Of a stretch of DNA of 64,000 bases, positions 1 through 9,995 are shown in pieces. The stretch lies in the NCBI GenBank assembly GCA_002077045.2, contig KZ111141.1:1635093-1699092 (forward strand). The letters run 5' to 3'. This stretch comes from Rachicladosporium sp. CCFEE 5018 (Eukaryota > Ascomycota > Dothideomycetes > Cladosporiales > Cladosporiaceae). The notes under the pieces were generated by a model. That model searched no databases and was not told the DNA's origin. It was given only the letters and a program-made list of their open reading frames with translations. Both the position numbers and the translations under genes were made by a program. Numbering within the stretch: position 1 is the first letter of the stretch; each line of letters begins with the position of its first letter.

Positions 1-485
1 CCTCGGCACTCAAGAAATCCCAGCTCCACCGCGCCTTCGCCGGCGACGACGTAGCAGCCGCTTTCGCCGCCGAGAAAGCCGCCCTAACCCAAGCCGAAGA
101 TGTGCACGAAGTCTCCACTGCCCTCCCCGGCTGGGGCACCTGGACCGGCGCCGCGCTTTCCAAACACAACCGCCGCGCCGCCGCAAAACAGCGCCACAAC
201 CCTCTCTACAAGACCAAACTCCCCGGCGGCGTGGCCGCTGAGCTGCGCAAAGACAAGTTTAAGGATAACGTGATCTTGAGCGAGAAGACGGAGCGGAAGG
301 GGAAGGTATATCTGGCGCCTATACTGCCGCATGAATTTGAGCGGAAGGAAGAGTATGAGAGGAGTTTGAGGCTGCCTATTGGGGCTGAGTGGGGGACGAA
401 GGAGGTTGTGCAGAGGAATGTGAGGCCGAGGGTTGTGGTTGCTAAGGGGCGGGTTGTGGAGGCTATGGAGAGGCCGAGGGTATGA
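1..485 (+). CDS. UTP14: UTP14 C-terminal fragment (SSU processome)
   Basis: This is the 3' end of a gene that begins before the window. The reading frame is open from base 3 to the TGA at 483-485 and gives about 160 residues. The protein shows the C-terminal signature of Utp14: an ALKKSQLHRAFAGDD stretch, then LPGWGTWTG, then a lysine-rich segment ending in NVILSEK, and the terminal block YERSLRLPIGAEW. Utp14 is a nucleolar component of the U3 snoRNP/SSU processome needed for 18S rRNA maturation, where it activates the helicase Dhr1. An in-frame GTG at 102 is internal, not a start. Identification is by motif recognition and is strong; the missing N-terminal part cannot be judged. Confidence 0.93.
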   Translation, partial: SALKKSQLHRAFAGDDVAAAFAAEKAALTQAEDVHEVSTALPGWGTWTGAALSKHNRRAAAKQRHNPLYKTKLPGGVAAELRKDKFKDNVILSEKTERKGKVYLAPILPHEFERKEEYERSLRLPIGAEWGTKEVVQRNVRPRVVVAKGRVVEAMERPRV

Positions 486-957
486 GGAGGACGAGGAGAC
501 GTTCTCATGGTGACCACGACTGTACGTAAAACAATAGACATCCATACGCGAAGCCCACGAAGCAGACACGAAGCGATCTAGACCATGTCTTGACAACGCC
601 CACCTATCTCAACCTACTCGACCAAGCTTACTCATCGAGCTTTGTCAGAGATCAACCGTTCATCGACGCGATCGTGAATCTTCGACCGTGACTGTCAGCA
701 GGCTGATCACCTCAACTTTTCGCCACTAGTCTTGGGTTCCGCAAGTGAAGACCCCGCGGACTGTGCTGTAAGCTCTCGTTCGATAAGGTATCTTCTTCGA
801 TTATAGCTTTGGTAGACTTCAACACGTGAGTTATCTTGCTTAAAGCTCTAGCAGCCTTGCTTGAGCTTGCTGGCATACTGGACTCACTGATCAGAGATCA
901 ACACTCGAAGCCAACGCAGGGATTTTGCACACGAACTGGAATCGAGACACCGCTAGC
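486..957. other. Intergenic, no gene seen
   Basis: This is the 3' flank of UTP14 and the presumed promoter and 5' UTR of the next gene. No convincing ORF, RNA gene or repeat is visible. Confidence 0.6.
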
Positions 958-2367
958 ATGCCTCTTACCGTGTTGGGTGACAACGATGTCAATCGTATCT
1001 TGCATTCATTCACCAAAGAGGACATCTTGGAGCTGCAAGAGTCACTAGCTGATGCGCTCCACTGGTACTCGACCTCAAGCGATGGCAATGATTGCTGTTC
1101 GGACTACCAGCCAGAGCGAACGCACCTCAAGCGCAAAGATGGATCGACGACGCTGTTCATGCCCGCCAGTGGACTGACCGGTCAAGGCATCAAGGTCGTC
1201 AACATTGACCCGGTCGAGAAGACCGATACTATGAACTTGCCGAGCGTCGACAACCTTAGTCTTGACTCTACAAGTAGCCGCAGCTCGAGTGAAATAAGTT
1301 CGCTGTCGCACCGGACTCCGTCGATGTCTACAGTCGCCTCTACTGCGTCGAAGTCCTCCACAGGATCTGGAAGATCATCGCCATCGCTATCCAAGATACC
1401 CTCGGGCGATGTCCCAGTAGCGGCACCCTCGACCATACGAGGCTCTCTGACCCTGCTCGACAATCTCGGCAACACGACTGGCCTCATCAACGCCGCTGAA
1501 CTGACCGCGTTCCGCACAGCCCTAGCCAGCACACTGCTTCTGAAGAAGCGCCAATCAGTGCACGACATAACAGTCTTCGGCGCAGGCAAGCAAGCCTACT
1601 GGCACATCCGCTTAGCCCTCCTGCTCCGTGGCCCCGAGATCCATCATCTCAACATCGTCACGCGGAACTTTGACACAGGTAGAGGCTGCATCATGCGGCT
1701 CTTCAACCCTCTGCCCGAAGATCCCTCTTACGTCAACACCCTCGGTCCGCGTGGGAACATGAAGACGAAGATCGCGCTCCTCACGCCAATGCACGCCGAG
1801 TACTCCCGTCTGCTGAAAGAATACGTCCGCGCAGCCAACGTGATCTTCTGCACAACGCCCTCCACGACGCCTTTATTCCCAGCGACTTTCCTCACCAACC
1901 CCTCCGGCCGCACGAAAGGCCGCTATATCGCGTGTGTAGGCAGCTACAAACCTCACATGATCGAGCTCGCACCTGAGATCCTGCAATACGCCGTCGCGCC
2001 GCACCACGAGCATCGCCACTTGTACAAACACCAAAAAGAAGGCGGCGCTGTCATCGTTGACACAGTCTCCGGCTGCTTACGCGAAGCAGGTGAGATTATC
2101 CAGGCGAAATTGCTTCCCGATCAGGTTGTGGAGTTGGGGGAGCTGTTCATGTTGAAGCGGGAGGCGGAAAGGCTTTGTAAGGAGAAGGGGGAGGTGAACG
2201 GGAAGGGGTGTGAGTTTCAGGGTGGGGCGGGGTTGAAGGAATGGTTGACGAAGGGGAATGTGGTTTATAAGAGTGTGGGCCTGGGTTTGATGGATGTTGT
2301 TGTGGGTGGGGAGATTGTGAGGATGGCGAGGGAGAGGGGGGTGGGGGTTACTATTGAGGACTTCTAG
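958..2367 (+). CDS. Ornithine cyclodeaminase/mu-crystallin family protein
   Basis: A single-exon gene of 469 residues. The first in-frame ATG at 958 gives MPLTVLGDNDVNRIL, the usual beginning of fungal members; the frame is open upstream only through a TTG. The Rossmann nucleotide-binding core is visible near residues 200-215 as VFGAGKQAYWHIRLAL, followed by a conserved CTTPSTTPLFP loop and IACVGSYKPHMIEL. Members use NAD(P) and include ornithine cyclodeaminase, ketimine reductase (mu-crystallin) and amino-acid dehydrogenases; the substrate here cannot be read from the sequence. A Ser/Thr-rich low-complexity insertion (about residues 90-155) before the core makes it longer than bacterial enzymes of about 330 residues. 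Confidence 0.85.
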   Translation: MPLTVLGDNDVNRILHSFTKEDILELQESLADALHWYSTSSDGNDCCSDYQPERTHLKRKDGSTTLFMPASGLTGQGIKVVNIDPVEKTDTMNLPSVDNLSLDSTSSRSSSEISSLSHRTPSMSTVASTASKSSTGSGRSSPSLSKIPSGDVPVAAPSTIRGSLTLLDNLGNTTGLINAAELTAFRTALASTLLLKKRQSVHDITVFGAGKQAYWHIRLALLLRGPEIHHLNIVTRNFDTGRGCIMRLFNPLPEDPSYVNTLGPRGNMKTKIALLTPMHAEYSRLLKEYVRAANVIFCTTPSTTPLFPATFLTNPSGRTKGRYIACVGSYKPHMIELAPEILQYAVAPHHEHRHLYKHQKEGGAVIVDTVSGCLREAGEIIQAKLLPDQVVELGELFMLKREAERLCKEKGEVNGKGCEFQGGAGLKEWLTKGNVVYKSVGLGLMDVVVGGEIVRMARERGVGVTIEDF

Positions 2368-2511
2368 CTCACTATCACATGAAACTGCCTTCGTTGTGCT
2401 TTCTGGCGCTCGTTTTGTGGCAGAATCACCGTGAGCACTGTCCTGAACGCCCATCACCACTGCACCTATGCCGCATTCGGCTCTTGCAAGGCTGACAGCC
2501 TGCAAGCAATC

Positions 2512-3868
2512 CTACCACCAGTGTCCAGGTTTGCGCTGCTCCGGCGCGGGAACGTAGTCAGTCCAGGGATCACAATTGAAATTGGCCGTCAACACATCGC
2601 CATCCTCCAAGGCATACTGTATATGTCAGTCCGATGGTCACAAATTAGAGGCGGTGTAGACTCACGTTGATCGCACTGTAGCAGCCTTTGAGTGCAGGAG
2701 ATTGCCCTGCGCGCATGAAAGTCAAGTATCCCCATGGATGCCCAGTACGATGTTCGAAGTCCTCGAAAGCTTTCCTCAGCGCCTGATTGCACCGCATAAC
2801 GTATGTGGTCGATTGCCCATCTCCCCACGCAAGCTCAAACTTGAGCGTAATCTTGTGGCCTGGTGGCGGAAGCTGCGCCTCAGCGTTCGCAAGCTCCGCG
2901 AGACTTGAGAGAGCATTGACTTCCTCCTCGATCTTGAGTGCTTTGATACGAGCAGTTACTGCCTCCTCGCGGGTCGTAGCGTAGTGCACCGTGACGAGCT
3001 TGCCGGACAACGTGGCGCCCTGAAGCTCGTTGAAGAGATCGATGGCATCGTCCTGATAGCAGTGTGATGTTCGCATAGCCTTTGCTCGCCCCAGTGCGGC
3101 GATACCTCTCTACCTTCACGCCAAAAGCAGTTTTGTGGCCACCGAATTGAGTGATCCATGCCTCTAGCATTTCGTCAGTAATCTCGGGATCTATGTTGCT
3201 GATGAACAGCACCCGCGTCGGCGTGCTCGAAGCGACGTCAGCGAAGATATCCCTTTGCAGTGCGTTCGTAGATGCAGGGCTATCGGATGCGAGCGATGCG
3301 CAAAAAATGGGGTCTTCGGCAGCTTGAGGCTGTTCATCGTTCGCAGTGGGCATTTCGAGCTTGGCCACCAGCTTCGTGATGCAGATGCGCATCTCACTTA
3401 TGGACTGTTCAAGTTTGCCGATCTGATCCTGGGGAACAGCCGAGGCGTCGGATCTTAATGATTCGCGGACTGGAGGGTCGGAGCTTTGGGCGTCAACTTC
3501 GTCGTTGACCGCCGCCGAATAGTTGTAGCCACCAAGCTGCTCCATGTGTACATCGACAGTATCACCGTCTTCCATTCCAACCTTGGGTGATGTCGTCAGC
3601 TTGAGGAATCTAGTGCATACCCCGTAACGCGTTCTGAACTCACTTCTTCGATGGTCTGCTCTGCATTCAAGCGCTCGCCCTCGTAGAGAAATCGGAGCTC
3701 TGTCGTCTTCCTCTCCGTTTTCTTCGCAAATGCGTCGAACGCCTTTGCGAATTTGGTTGTCGGCTTCAGTTTGAACGTGATCTCTGTGTTGTTCGAATCG
3801 CGGAAAATCAGCTGCATAGGCTCCGCGACTGGCGGTGCGTCGCCAGCAGGCGTCTCTCCGTCCGCCAT
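2512..3868 (-). CDS. SUMO-RRM-ubiquitin-like fusion, apparent frameshift
   Basis: Three exons read well: 3868-3644, 3581-2666 and 2616-2512, with GT-AG introns of 62 and 49 bases. Residues about 17-93 are a divergent SUMO: an ITFKLKPTTKFAKAF strand-helix, RFLYEGERL, then MEDGDTVDVH and a diglycine at residues 92-93. Instead of a short tail the frame continues with YNYSAAV, a helical linker, an RRM (RNP2-like LFISNI near residue 200; RNP1-like SKGYANITL), and a second ubiquitin-like fold (ITLKFELAWGDG to YALEDGDVL) without a diglycine. The RRM is interrupted: after ANITL (base 3060) the frame must skip one base at about 3059 to continue as YQDDAIDLFNELQG. This could be an assembly error, a mutation or +1 frameshifting. 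The start MADGETP at 3868 gives a normal SUMO N-terminus. Whether a SUMO protease cleaves after the diglycine is unknown. Confidence 0.75.
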
Positions 3869-4116
3869 GGTACTGCGTGTGCTAGTATGTTGTAGTCCGG
3901 AGAGGTAGTGGCGGCACAAGATGTTTCAGTGAAAGTATTGAGTGAGTCGATGATTTGGTGAAGTGATCAGTGCAGCGCTGAGCAACTTATGGCCTCGATT
4001 GCAAGGCAGGCACGCGTCAATTACACATGCAACGCACCTGCCTCTTTGAAACGCACTTGAGTTCACTTCACTTAAGCATGCCCAGATCATATTCAGCTCT
4101 TCACTTCAGCACGAAT

Positions 4117-5847
4117 TCACGGCGGCACAGCTTCATCGCCGAGCATCGCTGCGAACGCCAGCTTCTCGACGCGTTGTCGATACAGCGACATCATATGCAT
4201 TGCTGGATCACCAAACACGACATCACGAAGTTGCTCATCTGTAGTCATGATGGCTTCAACGCCAGGTGAATTGTCGCTCTGTGTCTTCTCGCGCATAAGA
4301 ACCATACGGCCAGCATTTGACAGCGTAGCTGGTGGAACGGGCCAGTGAGGTGCAGGACCTCTGGTAGTCTTGACGCTGTTCAGCACAGCTTGCGAAGCCT
4401 TCTTTGCCAGATCGTTTTTCGGCTTTGTTGGTCGGAGTGCGCATGTAGGAGCAGGAGCGGCAAGTAGCTTCGCCAGCGAGAAGACGTACTCCTTATCCGC
4501 TCTCACGATGGGGTCACCCTCATTGGCGAACGACAAGAACAAGCTTTTGTCTCCACGCTTGCTATGAGGCTTCTGTAGAGGAAGGAAAGACACTGGAGGC
4601 GCTCCGAAGGTGACGCAGTGGACTCTCTTGAAGCACCCAGTCAAGATATTTAGTTCTGACTCCACATCAACAGAGTGCATGTGAGCCCACAGTAAGCTTG
4701 CCACAGCGCCGCCGGCAGAGTGACCAGTGATGAGCAGCGAGCTCGTGCACCTCGACGGTTCTTGCTCGAGGAGCTGTCGCAGGCGCTGTGCCACTGGACC
4801 CACCATTGCTTTCGCCACGGAGAGAAAGCCTGCATGGCAAGCATTCCCAGGGTCATCGAGAAAGCCCTCGGGCGCGGTTGGCGCAGGCCGGAAGTTCACT
4901 GCCCAATCCATGAAGTTCTTTTGCGAGCCTCGGATCGCAAAGACGATCAAGTTCTTGTCATCGATCGGAGAGCTCTTCACGACCATAGCCTTGGTCCCGT
5001 GCCTCCAACTCGCGTCGACGTAGTGTTCTCGTTGGTCCGCTCGAGGTCACTGATACACCTGTGCAGAAGCTCGTGCTGCCATGCAAATCACGCGCCAAGT
5101 TTCGAAATATGCTCTGAACGGATACTGATATGGAGGCAGCCGCGAATTGGAGTACATCCATGTCTTCTTGAAGTTGACCAGTCTACTCTTGTTCACCTTC
5201 TGCTCATCATCTTTAGCTCGACTGCTTTCAGGCAAGAGACGTGCGCGCTCGTTTGACGCTACTTTGGCGATGTCCGCCTCCACGAGCGACAGTCCACGGG
5301 CCAGGTCTGCGAGCTCCTCGAATTCGTTCTGCTCCTCGTCTTCCACACGAGCATTCCCAGCGCTACCAAAGATATCCCCGAACCTCGTTGCGATGTTGTC
5401 GCATAGGGCTGCGCCCTGGTTCATCCCACGAGCGACAGCTCCATCTCGGCGCACGCTCGGTACTACCCTCTCTCGCGGCGGTGATGTTGGACCGCTCGCA
5501 CTCGGTAGCGCGTTGTAGCTCTGCTGCCAGCTATGACCATAGACTTGGCTGTCATTCGGGTGGAGCGGAGCAGCATTCCATGCCTGTCCTGATCTGCCGG
5601 GTACCTGCTGCTGCTGCGAACTATAGACGTTGTACTGTTGCGGAGCCATCCGCTCGTACCCATAACCTTGTCGAGGATCGTGCATCTGGTACGGTGGAGA
5701 TAATCCTAGCCAGCTGTGATGAAGAACGGCCGATCCAAGAAATGACACATCGTCGTATCGTCGCGACAACGTAGTGAAGTTCGCGGTAGCATGAAGCAGA
5801 GACACGTCTAGCGACTGCGCAGTGGATCTGTTCACTGGTCGCACCAT
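4117..5847 (-). CDS. Class 3 lipase-like serine hydrolase
   Basis: Two exons (5847-5059 and 4989-4117) joined by a 69-base intron with GTGTAT donor and CCAAG acceptor, giving 553 residues. The lipase class 3 fold is in the second half: IVFAIRGSQ with the oxyanion region, the nucleophile elbow GHSAGG at residues 352-357, and the VTFGAPPVSF strand typical of the family. Asp and His partners probably lie in NEGDPIVRAD and the C-terminal part. The first 200 residues are low-complexity (QQQQ, Pro/Ser-rich) and carry no domain I recognise. There is no clear signal peptide, so an intracellular hydrolase is likelier than a secreted lipase. The start is uncertain: the frame stays open to a GTG at 5907, and ATG 5685 (MHDPRQGYG) is an alternative. 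Confidence 0.78.
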
Positions 5848-6827
5848 GATGCCTGCCGATCGATTGTGGCGTCCCGCGCTAAGAATAGGCTTTCGTTCGA
5901 ACTTCACGACTTCACGACTTAATCATCTCCGTTGCTTGTCTTGGTCAACTTCGTCGAGTTCGCGGATGGTGTAGAGGAAAAACAGAGTACCGCTGGGAAT
6001 GAACACGACGAGTACTGGCGAGGCGAGGCCTCTGCCCTGTCTAATGATCACTTGTGAAAGTCACACAATCGCCTCGAAGGCCGCCTCTCATTGCTGCGAG
6101 GCGGCCCATTGTACCGTCCCATGCGACGAAGACAGTAGTACAAAGCTTACGAAGTAATGGCTCCTGCGAACACCGCTATCCTCATGCTGTCCTCAAACCT
6201 GCGGGGCGCGGTCGTGACCGCTACAACATGTGCTGGCGATCCTTGTTATACTGTGCTGCACTGCTGTGGGGTAAGGAACACAGATCTGGTCGGTCGCATA
6301 GTGGTACGTTGAACGCATCGGATGCCCGCAGATCGCGCCTTTAGCGGCGGTGCTCGACATTTGCTCAGCATTCCTCGGAGCGTAGAGGGTCGTAATTGAG
6401 CTAGCTCGTGTATGACCAAAGAAGCGGATCACTCGACAGGTGCACGCCGTCGGTTCTGCTAGTGTATATAGCACCACGATTATAACCTACTGCCAGCGCT
6501 GCCTAGGAGAGCTGTCGAGGAGACAATGCTCTCGCGAATAGCGCAGGTATGCATGCACTATCGCGGTATTGAATATATTAGCATCCTCTGCCATGGGAAG
6601 TCGCTGAGCGGTTCGCTTATTTTTGTCGCTCGCGTGGCTAGCAGACAGTAATACACAACGGGACAGATATCACGGCACCACGAGAACAGTTGAGATCCAA
6701 GTGTCACTTGCCCTCAAGTATGATACTAAGAACTTAGAATGGACACAGTAAAACTACCTACTCGCTCACACCTTTCGAACGCCATCTTTCAATCGTGTAA
6801 TGTAAAGTAGTCAGCCGCTGGTAATGC
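5848..6827. other. Long intergenic stretch, no gene seen
   Basis: About 1 kb without a credible coding region on either strand. The short ORFs here have no family features. No tRNA-like cloverleaf or tandem repeat was recognised. Confidence 0.5.
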
Positions 6828-7379
6828 TTAGCAGCCCCAGTACCTCGCTCTCTTGCACTCCTCGGTGTCACACTCGTCAGCCTTCGGCAGGGTCCTCAGT
6901 ATGTCATCAGTAAGCTCCTGATTCAGCGCAGCCGTCAAGCGAGATTTCTGCGGTGGCTCTCTGGGACTCGCCGGATCGAGCACTGGCTGTACATTTGCAG
7001 GGGTTGGTGGCTCAGTTGCAGCGGGCTTTGCGTACTGTGGCACTGGCCACGAGCCTGGCAGGCATGGGAGCGAGACCATGACAGTAGCATCGGGTGGTGC
7101 AGCTATCGCTGGCATTGGCATCGGCATCGGCTGTCGAAGCGGTCGCATCGGCTGTGGCATAATTCCGGGCGGCCAAGGGTGCCACTTCTGTTCGGGACGT
7201 CGGACACTTAGCAAAGGTGGGCCAAGATCTAGGTCTTCGGGGACTGGTAAGAGTATGCTCTGAGCGATTGGGGGGTAAATTGGCTGCCCGGCGCGTGTTC
7301 GTCCAATGCCATCGGGCGCGGGGGCTCCATCTGCTGTCTCACGCAAGCCTTCGAATCGGGCCATGTGTGTGTTGGCCAT
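6828..7379 (-). CDS. Hypothetical proline-rich protein (doubtful)
   Basis: An ATG-started frame of 183 residues. It is rich in proline (about a fifth of residues), has a PMPMPMP run, no signal peptide or membrane segment, and ends in a cysteine-containing tail (CDTEECKRARYWGC). I recognise no family. It is kept because it is the longest frame in a 2.4 kb interval and the composition is biased in a protein-like way, but it could be chance. Confidence 0.35.
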   Translation of the reverse strand: MANTHMARFEGLRETADGAPAPDGIGRTRAGQPIYPPIAQSILLPVPEDLDLGPPLLSVRRPEQKWHPWPPGIMPQPMRPLRQPMPMPMPAIAAPPDATVMVSLPCLPGSWPVPQYAKPAATEPPTPANVQPVLDPASPREPPQKSRLTAALNQELTDDILRTLPKADECDTEECKRARYWGC

Positions 7380-8294
7380 CTGATCTTGTAGTAGCTACTG
7401 AAACGTGATGGTTCGGATACTGGAGGATAGTGGAGGATCGCGATATAGGTGGTAACAGCTTGAGATGACAATGGAAGAAATAGTGTAGGCCTGTATAGTC
7501 GCTGTACATGCTGCACTTTTCGCCGTGAAGGCCATCGGGAAGCATACAGTACCTGCTAGTGGTGGCATGAGTGACAAAAGACTTCAGGGAATTACAGCAG
7601 GCAATGTCATAGTTGCTTGATAAGTATTCATGAACAAACAAACCTCTCACCCAGATTAAGAGCCAGCACTTACGACTGCGTTGTGAAGCAGATGACAGCA
7701 GTAGCGAGTATGCATCGTCTCCATGGAGGCAGGCAAGACTCGATTGCAACGACCACCATGCATAGTACAGGGTCTTTGGTGTTCGTGGCCCGTCGCTAAG
7801 ACTGTTCAGTCGTTGCTGAAACCCGAACACTCTCGCGTGTCACTGATGCAGTGGTATAGCATTGCGCTGCCGCAGCTTGACGGATAGGAGCGGTCTCCGT
7901 ACTTCGAATAGCTGGAGAAGCGTAGATAGCAGGATCGTAAGTGCAAGTCGACAGATGAATAGATCGGTCACGTGCAGCTCCAGATTCGGGAAGGCGCGTC
8001 CATGCAAGAGCGTCCGTGCAGCGGCGCGTATTTGCCTTCTTCACACCAATCACATCGCATATCATCCTCCTCTCCGCCATGAATCGACAGGCGCTTGTGT
8101 GCATCCTGCACGCTCTCTGTGATCGCCCAGGCGTGGCGGCCATGTCGATTGATCATGCACGGTGATATGTATAGACCGTCTTGGCCAGACTGGCGGTAGC
8201 GGTAAGTTCGACTTCATCTATCTCCATCTCTTCTGTGAAGCAACTGGGGTAGAGGGCTGGGAATGAGAAGAGGACAAGAGCAACGCAGACAGCC
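7380..8294. other. Intergenic, no gene seen
   Basis: About 0.9 kb with only short overlapping frames on both strands and no recognisable domain. It includes the promoter side of the membrane protein gene at 8295. Confidence 0.5.
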
Positions 8295-9950
8295 ATGAGG
8301 CGGACACTGAATTGTCTCGCGACGGCCGCAATGTTGCTCATCACGAGCGCAACACCCACAAGCGCTGGTCTCTGGACAATAGACATAGATCGAAGTCCAG
8401 CTCCATCGCCAGAAGATGGTCCTCCGTTCTCCGCGCACGCAAGCCGTGATCGCTCTCTGCTACCCTACCAAATAACTGGCATTGCGGCATCCTACTTGGG
8501 CACGCTCCTCATTCTAGCAGTCTTCCTCCTCACAATCGGCCGACGCATGCGAAGGCGCGCACTCAATATCGGCTTCGTGAACAGAGGCACTGAGATGGTC
8601 AAGCCTCTCAGCACAGCTTTCGATCCGAGCCCGATAAATCCAGTCAGTGTACGGACGCTTCCATGGCGGTCTCCAAAGGGCAAGAAGAAGGGCGTGAGGA
8701 GTCCGAATGGGAGCATGCGGAGTGGCCTCAGCAATACTGTCTCCCCCGGCATGCAGAGTGTAGCTAGCTTTGACAGCAACGTGGTAGAGGCGGATCGGGC
8801 CAGGAGGCAAGAGGAGATGGAGAAGCTATATGCGGCCGTCATGGCCCGGGATGAACAGAAGGGGCAAAGCTCGAATGTGCAAGAACAATATGGTGGACCG
8901 CCGCCGCAGTACTCAAGGCCACGACCGCCGAGGCTGCTCACTGATGCGCCGGCATTGAGGCATTTGCAACCAGAACACTCACAGTACCCGATCAGCCCGC
9001 TCAGTCCGATGTCTCCACGCTCACCGATCCGTGCGATTTACCCGCCAGACACTACAATGCCACCACTATCGCAAGGACCCACGAGCCCGATTCGAGCTGA
9101 GTACCCTACGACGCCACTCACCCCAGTCTTCCCACGTGCAAGCCAGACCTCCGATCTGCCACTTCGAGATCGAGCGACGTCAGTCGGATCGTCACGTACG
9201 TACGCCTCAGCGTCGTCTGGGTCAGGCAACCCGAAGAAGCTACGCAAGTCCATGCGCCACCTCAAGATCTCCTCGCCGATGATACGGCCCGACATAGACG
9301 ACAATAGCGACGGTGCTCGCACTCCACTGAGCCCACGCTTCTACACTGATCCTGGAATTCCTCCAGAACCGCCTACGAGTCGCACGACAGACACAGTTGA
9401 CAGTCAAGCATACCCACCTACCACTCCTGGCACGCCATGGCAGTACGAGGAGCGTGTGGACGAAGTGCGAGACCTTCCACTTGCACACCCGCAGCGACCT
9501 ACGCCTGCACAGACAGCTGCTGCTGCTCAGTCGGTAGGCTATCAGTATATTACCCCTGCACAAGCATTGACAGATCATGCTTCACTACGACCAGATCCGA
9601 CTCGGCCAGGTCCATCGCGCACTCCACCGAGATCTTTGCCTTTTCGATCACAGCCTCAACAGTTTCCGCCCATCTCTGCTGGTCCGACGAAGACTACGTT
9701 CCTTGAAGTCACGCGCAATCAGCGCTTTGGCAATGGATTGGGTACGGGTGGGATGCGGACAGCAGGTCTGGCAACGCCGTACAGTCCGTACATGCCTTTC
9801 ACACCTCTCACACCTGTGACGCCGCGGTTGACTACGAGAGCTGAGAGACGCGCAAGGCAGAGGGAAGAGCGGGATCTCAGGGGTGCGGCGATTGCGGAGG
9901 AGGATGAGGTCAAAGAGGACGGGGAAATGTGGGGAGATGGTTATGCTTGA
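8295..9950 (+). CDS. Single-pass membrane protein with long disordered tail
   Basis: A single-exon frame of 551 residues. Residues 1-24 look like a signal peptide (MRRTLNCLATAAMLLITSA). A short luminal or external part is followed by one transmembrane helix near residues 60-82 (GIAASYLGTLLILAVFLLTIG), then a basic stop-transfer patch (RRMRRR). The remaining 460 or so residues are Pro/Ser/Thr-rich with repeated SP/TP dipeptides (for example PISPLSPMSPRSP), so they are probably disordered, cytoplasmic and phosphorylated. I know similar unnamed proteins only as fungal conserved hypotheticals and assign no function. The 3' end lies 45 bases from the convergent gene at 9996. Confidence 0.75.
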   Translation: MRRTLNCLATAAMLLITSATPTSAGLWTIDIDRSPAPSPEDGPPFSAHASRDRSLLPYQITGIAASYLGTLLILAVFLLTIGRRMRRRALNIGFVNRGTEMVKPLSTAFDPSPINPVSVRTLPWRSPKGKKKGVRSPNGSMRSGLSNTVSPGMQSVASFDSNVVEADRARRQEEMEKLYAAVMARDEQKGQSSNVQEQYGGPPPQYSRPRPPRLLTDAPALRHLQPEHSQYPISPLSPMSPRSPIRAIYPPDTTMPPLSQGPTSPIRAEYPTTPLTPVFPRASQTSDLPLRDRATSVGSSRTYASASSGSGNPKKLRKSMRHLKISSPMIRPDIDDNSDGARTPLSPRFYTDPGIPPEPPTSRTTDTVDSQAYPPTTPGTPWQYEERVDEVRDLPLAHPQRPTPAQTAAAAQSVGYQYITPAQALTDHASLRPDPTRPGPSRTPPRSLPFRSQPQQFPPISAGPTKTTFLEVTRNQRFGNGLGTGGMRTAGLATPYSPYMPFTPLTPVTPRLTTRAERRARQREERDLRGAAIAEEDEVKEDGEMWGDGYA

Positions 9951-9995
9951 TCTCTTATAATCTTGCCATGCCATGCACCTCCAGTCTCACGCGGC

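Noticed and set aside
3075..3113. A tiny GT-AG intron (GTAGAG...CAAAG) that would join the two RRM frames of the SUMO fusion gene
   Set aside because: It would be only about 40 bases and would delete the RNP1-like SKGYANI motif, which is the best evidence for the RRM; a one-base frame change explains the sequence better.
7339..7830. A 163-codon minus-strand frame
   Set aside because: Composition is not protein-like, the start is shared with non-coding sequence, and it overlaps the proline-rich ORF in another frame.
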